From NCBI GenBank assembly GCA_000620545.1, contig JIBA01000012.1, forward strand, positions 434,001 through 498,000: a stretch of 64,000 nt of DNA, in the 5' to 3' direction. The notes below the pieces were generated by a model. The model was not told the origin of the DNA. It did no database searches and saw nothing but the letters and a program-made list of their open reading frames with translations. Shown one piece after another: positions 9,330 through 17,540 of this stretch (within the stretch, counting starts at the first letter, position 1; the number at the start of each line of letters is the position of its first letter). Source of the stretch: Intrasporangiaceae bacterium URHB0013. Its GTDB lineage: Bacteria > Actinomycetota > Actinomycetes > Actinomycetales > Dermatophilaceae. The translations under genes were made by a program, and so were the position numbers.

Positions 9330-9893
9330 GTGACCGTCACTGACACCGCCGCTGCCCGTGCCCGCCTGCTCGAGATCATCCGGGAGAAGGCGATCGTCCA
9401 CGGTCGCGTGACGCTCAGCTCCGGCAAGGAGGCCGACTACTACGTCGACCTGCGTCGCATCTCCCTCGACGGCGAGGCCGCCCCCCTCGTCGGGATCGTC
9501 ATGCGCGAGCTGACCAAGGACCTGCCGTATGCCGCCGTCGGTGGCCTCACGCTCGGCGCCGACCCCGTCGCGACCTCGATGCTGCACGCGGCCGCGGCCG
9601 CCGGCGAGCGCCTCGACGCCTTCGTCGTGCGCAAGGCCGGCAAGGCACACGGCCTCCAGCAGCGCATCGAGGGCCCGTCGATCACGGGCCGACAGGTGCT
9701 CGTCGTCGAGGACACCACGACGACCGGTGCCTCGCCGCTCGCCGCCGTCGAGGCAGCACGTGAGGACGGCGCCGACGTCGTCGCCGTCGCCACGATCGCC
9801 GACCGCGCCACCGGCGCCGGCGACCGGATCACCGCCGAAGCCGGCGTAGAGTACCGCTACGCGTTCTCGCTCGAGGAGCTCGGGCTCGCCTGA
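9330..9893 (+). CDS. pyrE: Orotate phosphoribosyltransferase
   Basis: The product has 187 residues and converts orotate and PRPP to OMP in pyrimidine synthesis. The PRPP-binding signature VVEDTTTTGAS lies near residue 125, and KAHG (catalytic loop lysine and following residues) near 105. Length and motifs fit the short actinobacterial PyrE. Its last 37 bases overlap the convergent minus-strand gene that ends at 9857, so the two transcripts are antisense at their 3' ends. Confidence 0.95.
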   Translation: MTVTDTAAARARLLEIIREKAIVHGRVTLSSGKEADYYVDLRRISLDGEAAPLVGIVMRELTKDLPYAAVGGLTLGADPVATSMLHAAAAAGERLDAFVVRKAGKAHGLQQRIEGPSITGRQVLVVEDTTTTGASPLAAVEAAREDGADVVAVATIADRATGAGDRITAEAGVEYRYAFSLEELGLA

Positions 9894-10537
9894 GGCCCGC
9901 TCGGGCGGCGCCCGACGCGGACGTCGAACCCCGCCCTCAGCGCCTCGACCGACGACGGTGGCGTGATCACCGTCGCGATGCCGGCGCGGGGGCGCTCGAC
10001 GGGCGTTGCGGCATACGTGTTGTCGGGCAGCCACGGCAGCAGGCCGCCACCGGCGACGACGGCGGGACCCGTTCGCAGCAGCACGTAGGTGCCGTCAGGG
10101 AGGTCATCCCACGCGTACGCGTGCAGCCGGCGGGTGCGGCGGCGCGGGTCCCAGCGCTCGTCGTGGAGCAGCCGGTCGAGCCCGGGGGCCGGCAGGTGGG
10201 TCGTGCGGTGGCTTGCCGCGACGAGGGCGCGGAACCGGCCGAAGTCCGCGCGACGGCACTCTGCGCAGGGGCGGTGTCCGGCCGCGAGCGCCAGCGCCTC
10301 GTCGAGGAAGAAGAGCGGTGTGTAGTGGCTGGGGTCCCACTGCCGCACACGGCGACCGCGGAAGTCGAGCAGGCACGTGATCCACGCACGACCGACGTGG
10401 TGTCGGCGCACGTCGCGGGTGCCGGCGCCGTCGTGGAGGCGGCCTCGGTTGCCCATGAGGTCGCCGCGCCCGGAGGCCGCGACGACGTCGCCGAAGGGGT
10501 CGACCCGGTTGCGGGCGGGGTTGCCGCGCGCGCTCAT
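9857..10537 (-). CDS. Conserved protein of unknown function with CxxC motif
   Basis: The product has 226 residues. The N-terminal part has NRVDPFGDVVA and LMGNRGRLHD, then a tryptophan-rich WITCLLDF segment, the motif RPCAECRRADFGRF near residue 105, and a C-terminal beta-rich part. I recognise it as a family found in actinobacteria and proteobacteria without assigned function. The RPCAECRR motif resembles the zinc-binding segment of the Ada N-terminal domain (KPCKRC), but only two cysteines are clear, so metal binding is uncertain. The ATG at 10537 overlaps the stop of the DUF1905 gene (ATGA), so the two are co-translated. Confidence 0.7.
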   Translation of the reverse strand: MSARGNPARNRVDPFGDVVAASGRGDLMGNRGRLHDGAGTRDVRRHHVGRAWITCLLDFRGRRVRQWDPSHYTPLFFLDEALALAAGHRPCAECRRADFGRFRALVAASHRTTHLPAPGLDRLLHDERWDPRRRTRRLHAYAWDDLPDGTYVLLRTGPAVVAGGGLLPWLPDNTYAATPVERPRAGIATVITPPSSVEALRAGFDVRVGRRPSGPQASPSSSSENA

Positions 10538-10827
10538 TCGAGGACCTCGAGCACGACCTCGGCCGGATCTCCCTCGTCCAGGCCCTCGGCCCGCCGGACC
10601 GCCTTCTTCACCGGGAGCACGTAGGCACCTCGCGTGGAGTCGGGGAACACCGACGTGGTCCATGACGTTGCCCCCACGGTCGCCCGGACACGCACCGAGC
10701 CGAAGCCGCGCGGCATCCGCGGGACCTCGCGGATGCGCGCCGAGGCGTCGTCACCGACCGTCACGAAGAACCATCCGCTCTGCGCCTCCCACCGCCACAG
10801 CTCGGCGGTGAACCGGAGTGTCGTCAT
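10534..10827 (-). CDS. DUF1905 domain protein
   Basis: The product has 97 residues. It shows the DUF1905 pattern: FTAELWRWE at the start, GFGSVRVRATVG in the centre and YVLPVKKAVRRAEGLDEGD near the end. The family forms a small beta-barrel and is often seen with YdeI-like proteins; no reaction is known. It leads a two-gene unit with the CxxC protein. A TAGCGT box six bases before the ATG supports a leaderless transcript. Confidence 0.85.
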   Translation of the reverse strand: MTTLRFTAELWRWEAQSGWFFVTVGDDASARIREVPRMPRGFGSVRVRATVGATSWTTSVFPDSTRGAYVLPVKKAVRRAEGLDEGDPAEVVLEVLE

Positions 10828-10833
10828 GACCCC

Positions 10834-10839
10834 ACGCTA
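10834..10839 (-). promoter_or_regulatory. -10 box, leaderless promoter of the DUF1905 gene
   Basis: On the minus strand TAGCGT lies six bases before the ATG at 10827. Confidence 0.55.
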
Positions 10840-10958
10840 TGACCCGGCACCGACAGGAACCGCGGGCGGCCGCGTGCCGTCGCACCGGTGGCCCCGGTCC
10901 GCGCGCGCGTCCGCGCACTAGGATCGGCACACTGACCGCCCTGATTTCGGGAGAACCC

Positions 10959-11699
10959 ATGATCTTCGTCTGGATCCTGCTCGGCCTCGTCGTGATCCTC
11001 GCCGTCGTGGGCGTCGTCATGTACAACGGCCTGATCGGCCTGCGCAACAAGGTCGAGGAGGGCTGGCGCCAGATCGACGTCGAGCTGAAGCGCCGCCACG
11101 ACCTCATCCCCAACCTCGTCGAGACCGTCAAGGGGTATGCCACCCACGAGCGGGGCACGCTCGAGGAGGTCATCGCCGCCCGCTCTGCTGCGATGTCCGG
11201 CGCCCCGACGCCCGCCGCCGCCGCCCAGGCCGAAGGCCAGCTGAGCCAGGCGCTCGGTCGCCTCATGGCCGTCGCCGAGGCCTACCCCGACCTCAAGGCC
11301 AACCAGAACTTCGCGGCGCTCCAGCAGGAGCTGACGAGCACCGAGGACCGCATCGCGAGCTCACGCCGCTACTACAACGCCCTCGTGCGCGAGCTCAACA
11401 CCAAGGTCGAGTCGGTGCCGTCCAACATCGTCGCCAACATGGCCGGCGTGAAGCGGGCCGAGTACTTCGAGGCGCCCGCCACCGAGGCCGTCGTCCCCAA
11501 CGTGTCCTTCGGCGACAACGCCGTCGGGGGTGCCGCCGCCCCGGCCGTCGCGCCCTCGACCCAGCCCGGCGCCGTCGGCGGCCCGTCTACGCAGCCCGGT
11601 GGTGCGCCGGGTGCGCTGCCCCAGGCCCAGGCTCCCGGTGCTGCCCAGCCGGATCCGACGTCCGACTCCACGACGGGTTCGGCCAACCCCGGCGCCTGA
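10959..11699 (+). CDS. LemA family protein
   Basis: The product has 246 residues. One N-terminal membrane helix (about 3-22) is followed by the four-helix LemA domain, with signature VEEGWRQIDVELKRRHDLIP near residue 30, LMAVAEAYPDLKAN near 100 and RYYNALVRELNT near 133. The last 65 residues are Pro/Gly/Ala/Gln-rich and disordered, longer than in most LemA proteins. The role of the family is unclear; it is a membrane protein often near TPM-domain or stress genes. The ATG at 10959 starts directly at the hydrophobic segment and is preceded by CGGGAGA. Confidence 0.9.
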   Translation: MIFVWILLGLVVILAVVGVVMYNGLIGLRNKVEEGWRQIDVELKRRHDLIPNLVETVKGYATHERGTLEEVIAARSAAMSGAPTPAAAAQAEGQLSQALGRLMAVAEAYPDLKANQNFAALQQELTSTEDRIASSRRYYNALVRELNTKVESVPSNIVANMAGVKRAEYFEAPATEAVVPNVSFGDNAVGGAAAPAVAPSTQPGAVGGPSTQPGGAPGALPQAQAPGAAQPDPTSDSTTGSANPGA

Positions 11700-11764
11700 C
11701 CCCACCACACTGCAGGCACGACGGCCGTGGGATCCGCTCGGAGCGTTCTGCCGTACCGCCCGCG

Positions 11765-12715
11765 TCAGCCCTTGACGTAGGAGAGCTTCTCGCAGACCCT
11801 TCCGTCACGCAGCCGCACGACGTCGACGCCGCGGACGTGCCCGGGGGAGCCGTCGGGGGCGACCCAGTCGAAGCGCCAGCGCAGCACGCCACGGTCACCG
11901 GCCACGAAGGATTCCTCCGCGGTGAAGGCGGGACTGCCCGTCTCGGTGAAGAGCGACTCCCACACCGAGCGCACGTCGGCCGCACCCTCATGGCGGAGGC
12001 CGTCCGGCGCGGGACCGGTGGCCTCGAAGACGCAGTCGTCGGTCATGAGCCTCATGATCGCGCCGACATCGCCCCGGCCGAAGGCCGCGACGAAGGCGGT
12101 GAAACCCGCGTGGGTCGGGCCCCAGGTGGCGTCGCGCCCGAAGCGCGCGAGGAGGTCGGCCTGCGCGCCACCACCTGACGGCATACGTGCTCCGACGGCG
12201 CCGCCGGAGCGGTAGGCCTCCTCCATGCCGTCGAACCACACCCCCACCTCGGCGACGAGCCCGGGGTCGAGCCTGCGGTCCCGTGCGGTCGCGACGGCGA
12301 GATCCCAGCCGTGCACGAGGTGGTCGGCGAGGAGCTGCCGGACGTACTCGTCCATCGACTCCTCGCCGTACGACAGCTGCACCGTGCCGTGTGACGGGAG
12401 CGTCTCGTCGACCGTGGCGAGGGCCTCGGCCGCTGCGGACGTCGCGGCACCCCGGGGGTCCTCACCGAGCAGGTCGCCGTCGAGCCTGCTGCCGACCTCG
12501 GCGATCGTGCGGCCGTGCATGAGCGGCGAGGTCCACAGGTCCTCGCCGGTGACGTGGTTGACGAGGTCGCGAACCGTCCAGTCGCTGCACGGTGTCGGCA
12601 GGTCCCACTGGTCGTCGGTGACCGCACCGACCTGTTGCGACCACCACTGGATGCTGCGCCGGTAGGACCGGCCGAGGTCGGAACCGGCCTGCGCGGTCTC
12701 GGTGACTGTCCCCAT
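11765..12715 (-). CDS. Maleylpyruvate-isomerase-like (DinB/MDMPI) protein fused to SnoaL-like domain
   Basis: The product has 316 residues in two parts. Residues 1-195 match the actinobacterial TIGR03086/MDMPI N-terminal family: a DinB-like helical bundle with WDLPTPCSDWTVRDLVNHV near 37 and a downstream DHLVHGWDLA histidine, the usual metal ligands. Residues 205-316 match an NTF2/SnoaL-like fold (FGRGDVGAIMRLMTDDCVFEA). The N-terminal family includes mycothiol-dependent isomerases; the fused pocket may bind a small polar substrate. Function is unproven. GGGGAG precedes the ATG by about ten bases. Confidence 0.78.
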   Translation of the reverse strand: MGTVTETAQAGSDLGRSYRRSIQWWSQQVGAVTDDQWDLPTPCSDWTVRDLVNHVTGEDLWTSPLMHGRTIAEVGSRLDGDLLGEDPRGAATSAAAEALATVDETLPSHGTVQLSYGEESMDEYVRQLLADHLVHGWDLAVATARDRRLDPGLVAEVGVWFDGMEEAYRSGGAVGARMPSGGGAQADLLARFGRDATWGPTHAGFTAFVAAFGRGDVGAIMRLMTDDCVFEATGPAPDGLRHEGAADVRSVWESLFTETGSPAFTAEESFVAGDRGVLRWRFDWVAPDGSPGHVRGVDVVRLRDGRVCEKLSYVKG

Positions 12716-12800
12716 GACGTGCTCCCCTCACCCCCCACCACCAGTGTGCTCCGGGCGCGGGGTGGGCGTCACGACATCGGTGGTTGAGGTGGGGACGTCG

Positions 12801-13526
12801 TCAGGACGTGCGGTCGTTGCCCGTCGCGTGGTCGGCGATGTCGCTCGCGGCCTCGGCCGCCTCGGCGGCCATGGCGGCGGCCTGGCGGCGGTGCTTGACG
12901 AACTCGTAGACCATCGGCAGCACGGACACGGCGACGATGAGCAGGACGGCGATCTCCAGCTTGTCGGACAGCCACGGGAAGGTCTGGCCGAGGAAGTAGC
13001 CGAGGAGGGTCAGGCCGGCGACCCACAGCACGGCGCCGACGGCGCTCCAGGTGAAGAAGCGACGGCGCTCCATCCGGCTGACCCCGGCGACGACGGTGAT
13101 GAAGGTGCGCACGATCGGCACGAAGCGGCCGATGACGAGGGCCTTGTTGCCGTGCTTGTCGAAGAAGGCCGTGGTCTCGTCGAAGTACTTCTTCTTGAGG
13201 ATCCGGCCGTCCCGCTCGTAGAGCGGCGAGCCGACGCCGCGCCCGATCTCGTAGCCGACGACGTTGCCGAGGAAGGCCGCAGCGCACAGCGCGACGATCG
13301 CGACGCCGAGGTTGACGTGAACCTGGCCGGTCGCGATGAACAGGCCGACGGCGAAGAGCAGCGAGTCGCCAGGCAGGATCGGGAAGAGCAGCCCGCACTC
13401 GATGAAGACGATGGCGATGGCGATCCAGAAGAAGGCGGCGCCGTACTGCTCGAGCAGGTAGGCGGGGTCCATCCACTTGGGGCCGAGGGCCGGGGCGACG
13501 GCCGGCAGGGCGGCGAGAGCGTGCAT
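12801..13526 (-). CDS. DedA family membrane protein
   Basis: The product has 241 residues of the DedA/SNARE-associated (VTT) family. Segments are: an amphipathic re-entrant region with FIECGLLFPILPGDSLL near 42, GRFVPIVRTFITVVAG near 135, and several membrane helices. The conserved acidic residue and the Arg in GRFVPIVRT fit DedA proteins. These are lipid scramblase/flippase-like and support undecaprenyl-phosphate or phospholipid recycling. The C-terminal tail is Ala-rich and soluble. A TACCCT box seven bases upstream of the ATG supports a leaderless start. Confidence 0.9.
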   Translation of the reverse strand: MHALAALPAVAPALGPKWMDPAYLLEQYGAAFFWIAIAIVFIECGLLFPILPGDSLLFAVGLFIATGQVHVNLGVAIVALCAAAFLGNVVGYEIGRGVGSPLYERDGRILKKKYFDETTAFFDKHGNKALVIGRFVPIVRTFITVVAGVSRMERRRFFTWSAVGAVLWVAGLTLLGYFLGQTFPWLSDKLEIAVLLIVAVSVLPMVYEFVKHRRQAAAMAAEAAEAASDIADHATGNDRTS

Positions 13527-13819
13527 GCGTCACAGGGTATGCCGTGTGCCGGTGACCGCCTTCATCCGCGCTGTGAGCCCCCTGTGGGTCTCGAGCGGGT
13601 CTCGAAGGCGTATCGATGGGACGACGTCCCTTCCATCGGGTCGCGGGGTCGGTTCACGATGGACGCGGGAGCGAGGGAGGAGGGCCGGCACCTGCCGGAA
13701 CACTCGGGGCCGCGGATGCCACGGCTGACGCGACGGCGGACGTGCCGCCCTCCTCCTGATCCCCAGCGCCGCCCGGGTGGGACGGCTGTGGGTCGGCCAG
13801 CGCGGTCAGGGCTGCGCCC
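13527..13819. other. Intergenic region upstream of the DedA gene
   Basis: These 293 bases contain no convincing gene. A 13-bp palindrome GGGACGACGTCCC lies at 13618-13630, and a copy of the GTATGCC word lies at 13537 next to the DedA -10 box (minus-strand TACCCT at 13534-13539). The rest is GC-rich without clear RNA structure. Confidence 0.5.
13534..13539 (-). promoter_or_regulatory. -10 box, leaderless promoter of the DedA gene
   Basis: On the minus strand TACCCT lies seven bases before the ATG at 13526. It overlaps a copy of the CGGCATAC-type word by four bases. Confidence 0.55.
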
Positions 13820-14446
13820 TCAGGCGATCGGCAGGTCCGCGAGGTTCACGGCGGCGACCGCCACGGTCGCGATGGCGGACAGCACGAGCAGCAGCCGCGC
13901 GGGCCGGAAGCGGAAGCTCGACGTGACGCCGGAGAAGAAGAGCGCGACCGCGAGCAGGATGGTGTTGATGACGTAGTCGTGCGACACCTCGCCGGCCCGC
14001 AGGGCCTCCTTGCTCGACGCATCCGCCTTGGCGGTGGCCGCGCGGTAGGGCCCGAGCTGGGCGTCGAGGTAGCTCCTGTCGTCGATGAGCGGCGTCGGCG
14101 TGCCGCCCGCCCTGATCGTGGCCTCCCACTCGTCGATCACCGGGAGCACCTCCTCGCGGATGAGGGTCGCACGGTAGAACGCGACGAGCTGGGTGTTCTT
14201 GGCCTGCACGGCCTGCGCGTACTGCGCGATCATGCTGCTGTCGTAGCTGACCTTCTGGGTGGCGACACCGAAGAGTCGGCTGGCCTCGACCCGCTGGTCG
14301 GTCGACGTGCTCGTCGCCGTGCTCTGCGCCCCGTTCCACTGGGCTGCCTGGTAGCCGCACCACGCGGTGCCCACCGTGGCGAGGCCGAGCACGAGCACGG
14401 TGACCATCTCGATCAACCGGTCGATGAAGGAGCCCTCGGGGTTCAT
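13820..14446 (-). CDS. Three-helix membrane protein, DUF4337-like
   Basis: The product has 208 residues. One membrane helix lies near 14-36, a soluble helical domain spans about 40-155, and two further helices lie near 157-178 and 184-205. The opening motif (VGTAWCGYQAAQWNGAQS) and layout resemble DUF4337-type proteins; I hold that family name loosely. Its ATG overlaps the stop of the SPFH gene (ATGA), so the two products are made together and may form one membrane assembly. Function unknown. Confidence 0.72.
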   Translation of the reverse strand: MNPEGSFIDRLIEMVTVLVLGLATVGTAWCGYQAAQWNGAQSTATSTSTDQRVEASRLFGVATQKVSYDSSMIAQYAQAVQAKNTQLVAFYRATLIREEVLPVIDEWEATIRAGGTPTPLIDDRSYLDAQLGPYRAATAKADASSKEALRAGEVSHDYVINTILLAVALFFSGVTSSFRFRPARLLLVLSAIATVAVAAVNLADLPIA

Positions 14447-15351
14447 TGCGGCTCGGTGGTCGTCGGCTGGTCAGCGGCGGCCGGCTCGTTGGCCGGGGTG
14501 TCCTCGCGCACCGTGAGGCCCAGTCTGCCGGGGCCGTAGCCGGGTCGGCGGCGGCCCACCTGCACGCCGTCGGAGCGCTGGACGAGGTCGCGCCACAGGT
14601 CCGTCTCCCGGTAGCGCCACGCATCCTCGCTGAGGGTCGTGATCTGCTGCTCGAGCCGGCCGTCGTTCTGCGCTCGGGCGATCCTGGTGGCCGCCTCGGC
14701 CTCCTCGAGGGCGAGCTCGAAGGTGGCCCGCACGGTGGCCTGGATGACCTCACCGGTGCGGCCGAGGTCGACGGGGCCGAGCACGAAGCCTGCGACGCGG
14801 ATGCCGTGCTCCTCCAGCGCGGCGGTGACGGCCTGACCGAGCCTCGCCTCGGTGTCGGACCGGTCCCGGCCGAAGAGGGACTCGACGGTGATCGCGGGGT
14901 CGCTGAGAGCTCGGCTGATCGCTCGACCGCTCTCGTCACGGACGAGGCCGTCGACGCCCTCCGGGCCGAACCGCTCGTGCACCGTGCGGAGGCGTTCGGG
15001 AATGATCGCGTAGCGCACCGTGTACGCGACCTCGGCCAGGGCCCGGTCGCCCAGTGCGCAGCTCAGGCTGGGGCCCGTCCGGTCGAGCTGCGACGCAGCG
15101 GAGGAGGCATCCTGGCCGGCGCGGTATGCCATCTCCACCGACGGGTACTCGACGACCATCGTCTTGCGCAGCAGCGGCACCCAGTGCCGGCCTGGTGGCA
15201 GCGAGTGCTCGGTCGCCTTGCCGTTCTTGAGCACCAGTCCGAGGGTGCCTGCCGGGATCTTGATGACCGAGGCCAGGACCACCATCCACGCGAGGATCCC
15301 GATCATCGGCACGAGGAGCACGAGGAGGATCACGACCGCTGCGGTGCTCAT
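14443..15351 (-). CDS. SPFH/Band 7 domain membrane protein
   Basis: The product has 302 residues. An N-terminal membrane helix (about 4-28) is followed by an SPFH core (about 30-230): IPAGTLGLVLKNG, LPPGRHWVPLL, and a C-terminal helical arm rich in Ala/Glu. The tail is Pro/Thr-rich. SPFH proteins oligomerise at membranes and organise proteases or lipids. It is the first gene of a coupled pair with the three-helix membrane protein. The ATG at 15351 was chosen because it places the hydrophobic helix at the N-terminus. Confidence 0.83.
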   Translation of the reverse strand: MSTAAVVILLVLLVPMIGILAWMVVLASVIKIPAGTLGLVLKNGKATEHSLPPGRHWVPLLRKTMVVEYPSVEMAYRAGQDASSAASQLDRTGPSLSCALGDRALAEVAYTVRYAIIPERLRTVHERFGPEGVDGLVRDESGRAISRALSDPAITVESLFGRDRSDTEARLGQAVTAALEEHGIRVAGFVLGPVDLGRTGEVIQATVRATFELALEEAEAATRIARAQNDGRLEQQITTLSEDAWRYRETDLWRDLVQRSDGVQVGRRRPGYGPGRLGLTVREDTPANEPAAADQPTTTEPQ

Positions 15352-15511
15352 GTCGGTCGCCCGGACGTCGCGGAGGTCGTAGAGGTCGAGGGTCGCATCG
15401 CGGGTCTCCTGTCGCCACCTGGCCGTGCGTCGCTGTGTCGTCCGGCCGTTCACCCGGTCGTTAGTCTTCCGGGCATCCGATGTGACACCAGAATGAACCG
15501 GAGGGGAAGCA

Positions 15512-16234
15512 GTGGCATCGACCGAAGGGGGTGAGACGCCGCCCGGCCCGACCGTGCCGACCGAGCACACGGAGCCGACCCGGCCGACGGAGCCGATCCA
15601 GCCGACCCAGCCGACCCAGCCGACCACGCCGGTCGGCGTCGGGCCGTGGGCGGGTGCCTGGCCCGGAGGCGACCACTGGGACCCCGAGCTGCTCGAGCAC
15701 GGCGACCGGCGCAACGTCGTCGACGCGTACCGCTACTGGCGCCACGAGGCGATCGTCGCCGACCTCGACGCCAAGCGGCACGACTTCCACGTCGCCGTCG
15801 AGAACTGGGGCCACGACTTCAACATCGGCTCGGTCATCCGCACGGCGAACGCCATGGGCGCCCGCGCCTTCCACATCGTCGGGAGGCGACGGTGGAACCG
15901 GCGCGGCGCCATGGTCACCGACCGCTACCAGCACGAGCACCACCACCCGGACGCCTCGTCGCTGGCCGCGTGGGCGACCGCCGAGGGTCTCACGCTGGTC
16001 GGGGTCGACAACCTGCCCGGCTCGCTGCCCATCGAGACGTTCGACCTGCCGCGTCGGTGCGTGCTCGTGTTCGGGCAGGAGGGTCCCGGCCTGTCCGAGC
16101 CGATGCGCGGCGAGTGTGCCGCCGTCCTGCATATCGAGCAGTTCGGCTCGACCCGGTCGATCAACGCGGGGGCGGCGGCGGCGATCGCGATGCACGCCTG
16201 GGTGCGTCGGCACGTCTTCGAGCAGCAGGTGTAG
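15512..16234 (+). CDS. SpoU-type RNA 2'-O-methyltransferase
   Basis: The product has 240 residues. The SPOUT core covers about 80-235: NWGHDFNIGSVIRTANAMGA (motif 1, with the conserved Asn and Arg), VLVFGQEGPGLS (motif 2) and STRSINAGAAAAIAMH (motif 3, the AdoMet knot). It methylates a ribose in tRNA or rRNA; the exact nucleotide cannot be told. The first 40 residues form a Pro-Thr-rich repeat (units of PTE/PTQ), encoded by tandem CCGACCCAG-like repeats, which is a non-family extension. GTG at 15512 is preceded by GAGGGGAAGC. Confidence 0.9.
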   Translation: MASTEGGETPPGPTVPTEHTEPTRPTEPIQPTQPTQPTTPVGVGPWAGAWPGGDHWDPELLEHGDRRNVVDAYRYWRHEAIVADLDAKRHDFHVAVENWGHDFNIGSVIRTANAMGARAFHIVGRRRWNRRGAMVTDRYQHEHHHPDASSLAAWATAEGLTLVGVDNLPGSLPIETFDLPRRCVLVFGQEGPGLSEPMRGECAAVLHIEQFGSTRSINAGAAAAIAMHAWVRRHVFEQQV

Positions 16235-16235
16235 C

Positions 16236-17435
16236 TCAGCCCTGCGGGTCGCGGCCGCGCCAGCGCAACGGCTCCTCGGCGTACTCCTCGACGACGTGCG
16301 CGGCGACCCCCACCGACCTGGCCACCTGGAAGACGACCTCACCCGACTCGGCGGGCAGGCCCAGCGCCTGCAGCACCGCGGCGCTCGCGAGGTCGATGTT
16401 GGGCAGCGCGCCGGTGCGCTCGCCGACGAGCGTGACGAGGCCTTCGACGCGCCGGCGCAACCGGGTGGTGCCACGTCGGCGCCAGAGTGCCTCGAGGACG
16501 ACGTCGGCCCGCGGGTCGCCTCCGGGGTAGAGGAAGTGCCCGAAGCCGGCCACCCCGCCGCGCTCGCGCAGTGATCGGGCCACGAGGACCGCGGGGTCGA
16601 CACCGTCGGCGAGCAGGGCGTGAGCGGACACCGGTGCGGCGCCGTGGAGCGGCCCGGCCATCGCGGCGTAGGCGGCCGAGAGGCAGTCGTGCAGCCCGGC
16701 ACGGGTCGAGGCGGCGACCCGTGCGGCGACGGTCGATGCCGTGAGGCCGTGGTCGAGCAGGGCGACGAGCAGCACCCGGAGCACGGCGACGTCGCCCGGT
16801 GCCGACGGTGAGCCACCGAGCACCTGCAGCACGAGCGCCGTGAGGTCGGGACGCGCGAGCTCGCGCCTCGCGCGGGCGGACCCCCCGCCACCGCCGGCGA
16901 CGAGGGTCAGCGCGCCCCGCAGGGTCGGGAGCGCTGCGGCCCTCACCCGCTCGGGGTCGGTGTCGGAGGCGAAGGGGTCGGCTGCGGCGAGCAGCTGGAG
17001 GGCCACGGGCATACGGCGTTCGAGGGGGAGGGCCGACAAGCGGATGTCGACTCCGGACCGAGCGTCCGGAATGGCTCGCGAGACAGGCGCACCCATCACG
17101 AGGGCCGCTGCCTCCTCGAGCGACCCCAGCGCCACGACGTCGCCGAGGGGCCGGCCACGGTAGAAGAGCTCACCATCGACCTGGCTGCTCACCGCCGTGG
17201 CGACGCTCCGGAACCGGAGCACCGGCTGGGGGCCGCCAGGGGGACGGGTCGCCGAGGCCATGATGTCGATCTGTGTCCGGTCGAAGAGACTCTCCTGCTG
17301 GCCGGGTCGGCGCTCGCTGCGCAGCAGCCCCCGGCTGACGTAGGCATAGAGCGTCGCCCGCTTGACGCCGAGCCGCTGCGCTGCCTCCGTCGTCGTGATC
17401 CACGTGCCCAGCGGGGTGCCGCTCGTTCCGTCCAT
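16236..17435 (-). CDS. Helix-turn-helix/citrate synthase fusion protein
   Basis: The product has 399 residues. Residues 12-60 form a MerR/AlpA-type HTH (TTTEAAQRLGVKRATLYAYV) followed by a citrate-synthase-like domain (about 70-395). The three catalytic regions are recognisable: GPLHGAA (His), GFGHFLY (His) and PNIDLA (Asp), so the enzyme site may be intact or serve as a ligand pocket. Citrate synthases normally have no DNA-binding domain, so a metabolite-sensing regulator is a reasonable inference. The gene diverges from a second citrate synthase homologue, with a block of TTGATC palindromes between them. It ends one base after the convergent SpoU stop. Confidence 0.85.
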   Translation of the reverse strand: MDGTSGTPLGTWITTTEAAQRLGVKRATLYAYVSRGLLRSERRPGQQESLFDRTQIDIMASATRPPGGPQPVLRFRSVATAVSSQVDGELFYRGRPLGDVVALGSLEEAAALVMGAPVSRAIPDARSGVDIRLSALPLERRMPVALQLLAAADPFASDTDPERVRAAALPTLRGALTLVAGGGGGSARARRELARPDLTALVLQVLGGSPSAPGDVAVLRVLLVALLDHGLTASTVAARVAASTRAGLHDCLSAAYAAMAGPLHGAAPVSAHALLADGVDPAVLVARSLRERGGVAGFGHFLYPGGDPRADVVLEALWRRRGTTRLRRRVEGLVTLVGERTGALPNIDLASAAVLQALGLPAESGEVVFQVARSVGVAAHVVEEYAEEPLRWRGRDPQG

Positions 17436-17453
17436 GTCGCTCCCTGCACTCGT

Positions 17454-17503
17454 GTTGATCAGATCAACGTTGACTGGATCAACATTGACGGTGTTGATCA
17501 ACA
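17454..17503. promoter_or_regulatory. Operator block between the two citrate synthase homologues
   Basis: GTTGATCAGATCAAC (17454-17468) and GTTGACTGGATCAAC (17469-17483) are adjacent 15-base palindromes, followed by ATTGAC and the perfect palindrome TGTTGATCAACA (17492-17503). Four to five TTGAT/ATCAA half-sites thus fill the 105-base gap between divergent starts. The natural candidate to bind them is the HTH protein encoded on the left, which would control itself and its neighbour. Confidence 0.75.
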
Positions 17504-17540
17504 TCGCTGATGGTGAGAAGTGAACCCGAGAGGAGCACCC

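Noticed and set aside
15590-15626. CCGACCCAG-like tandem repeats near the SpoU start as a regulatory repeat.
   Set aside because: They are in frame and encode the Pro-Thr-rich N-terminus; treated as protein repeat.
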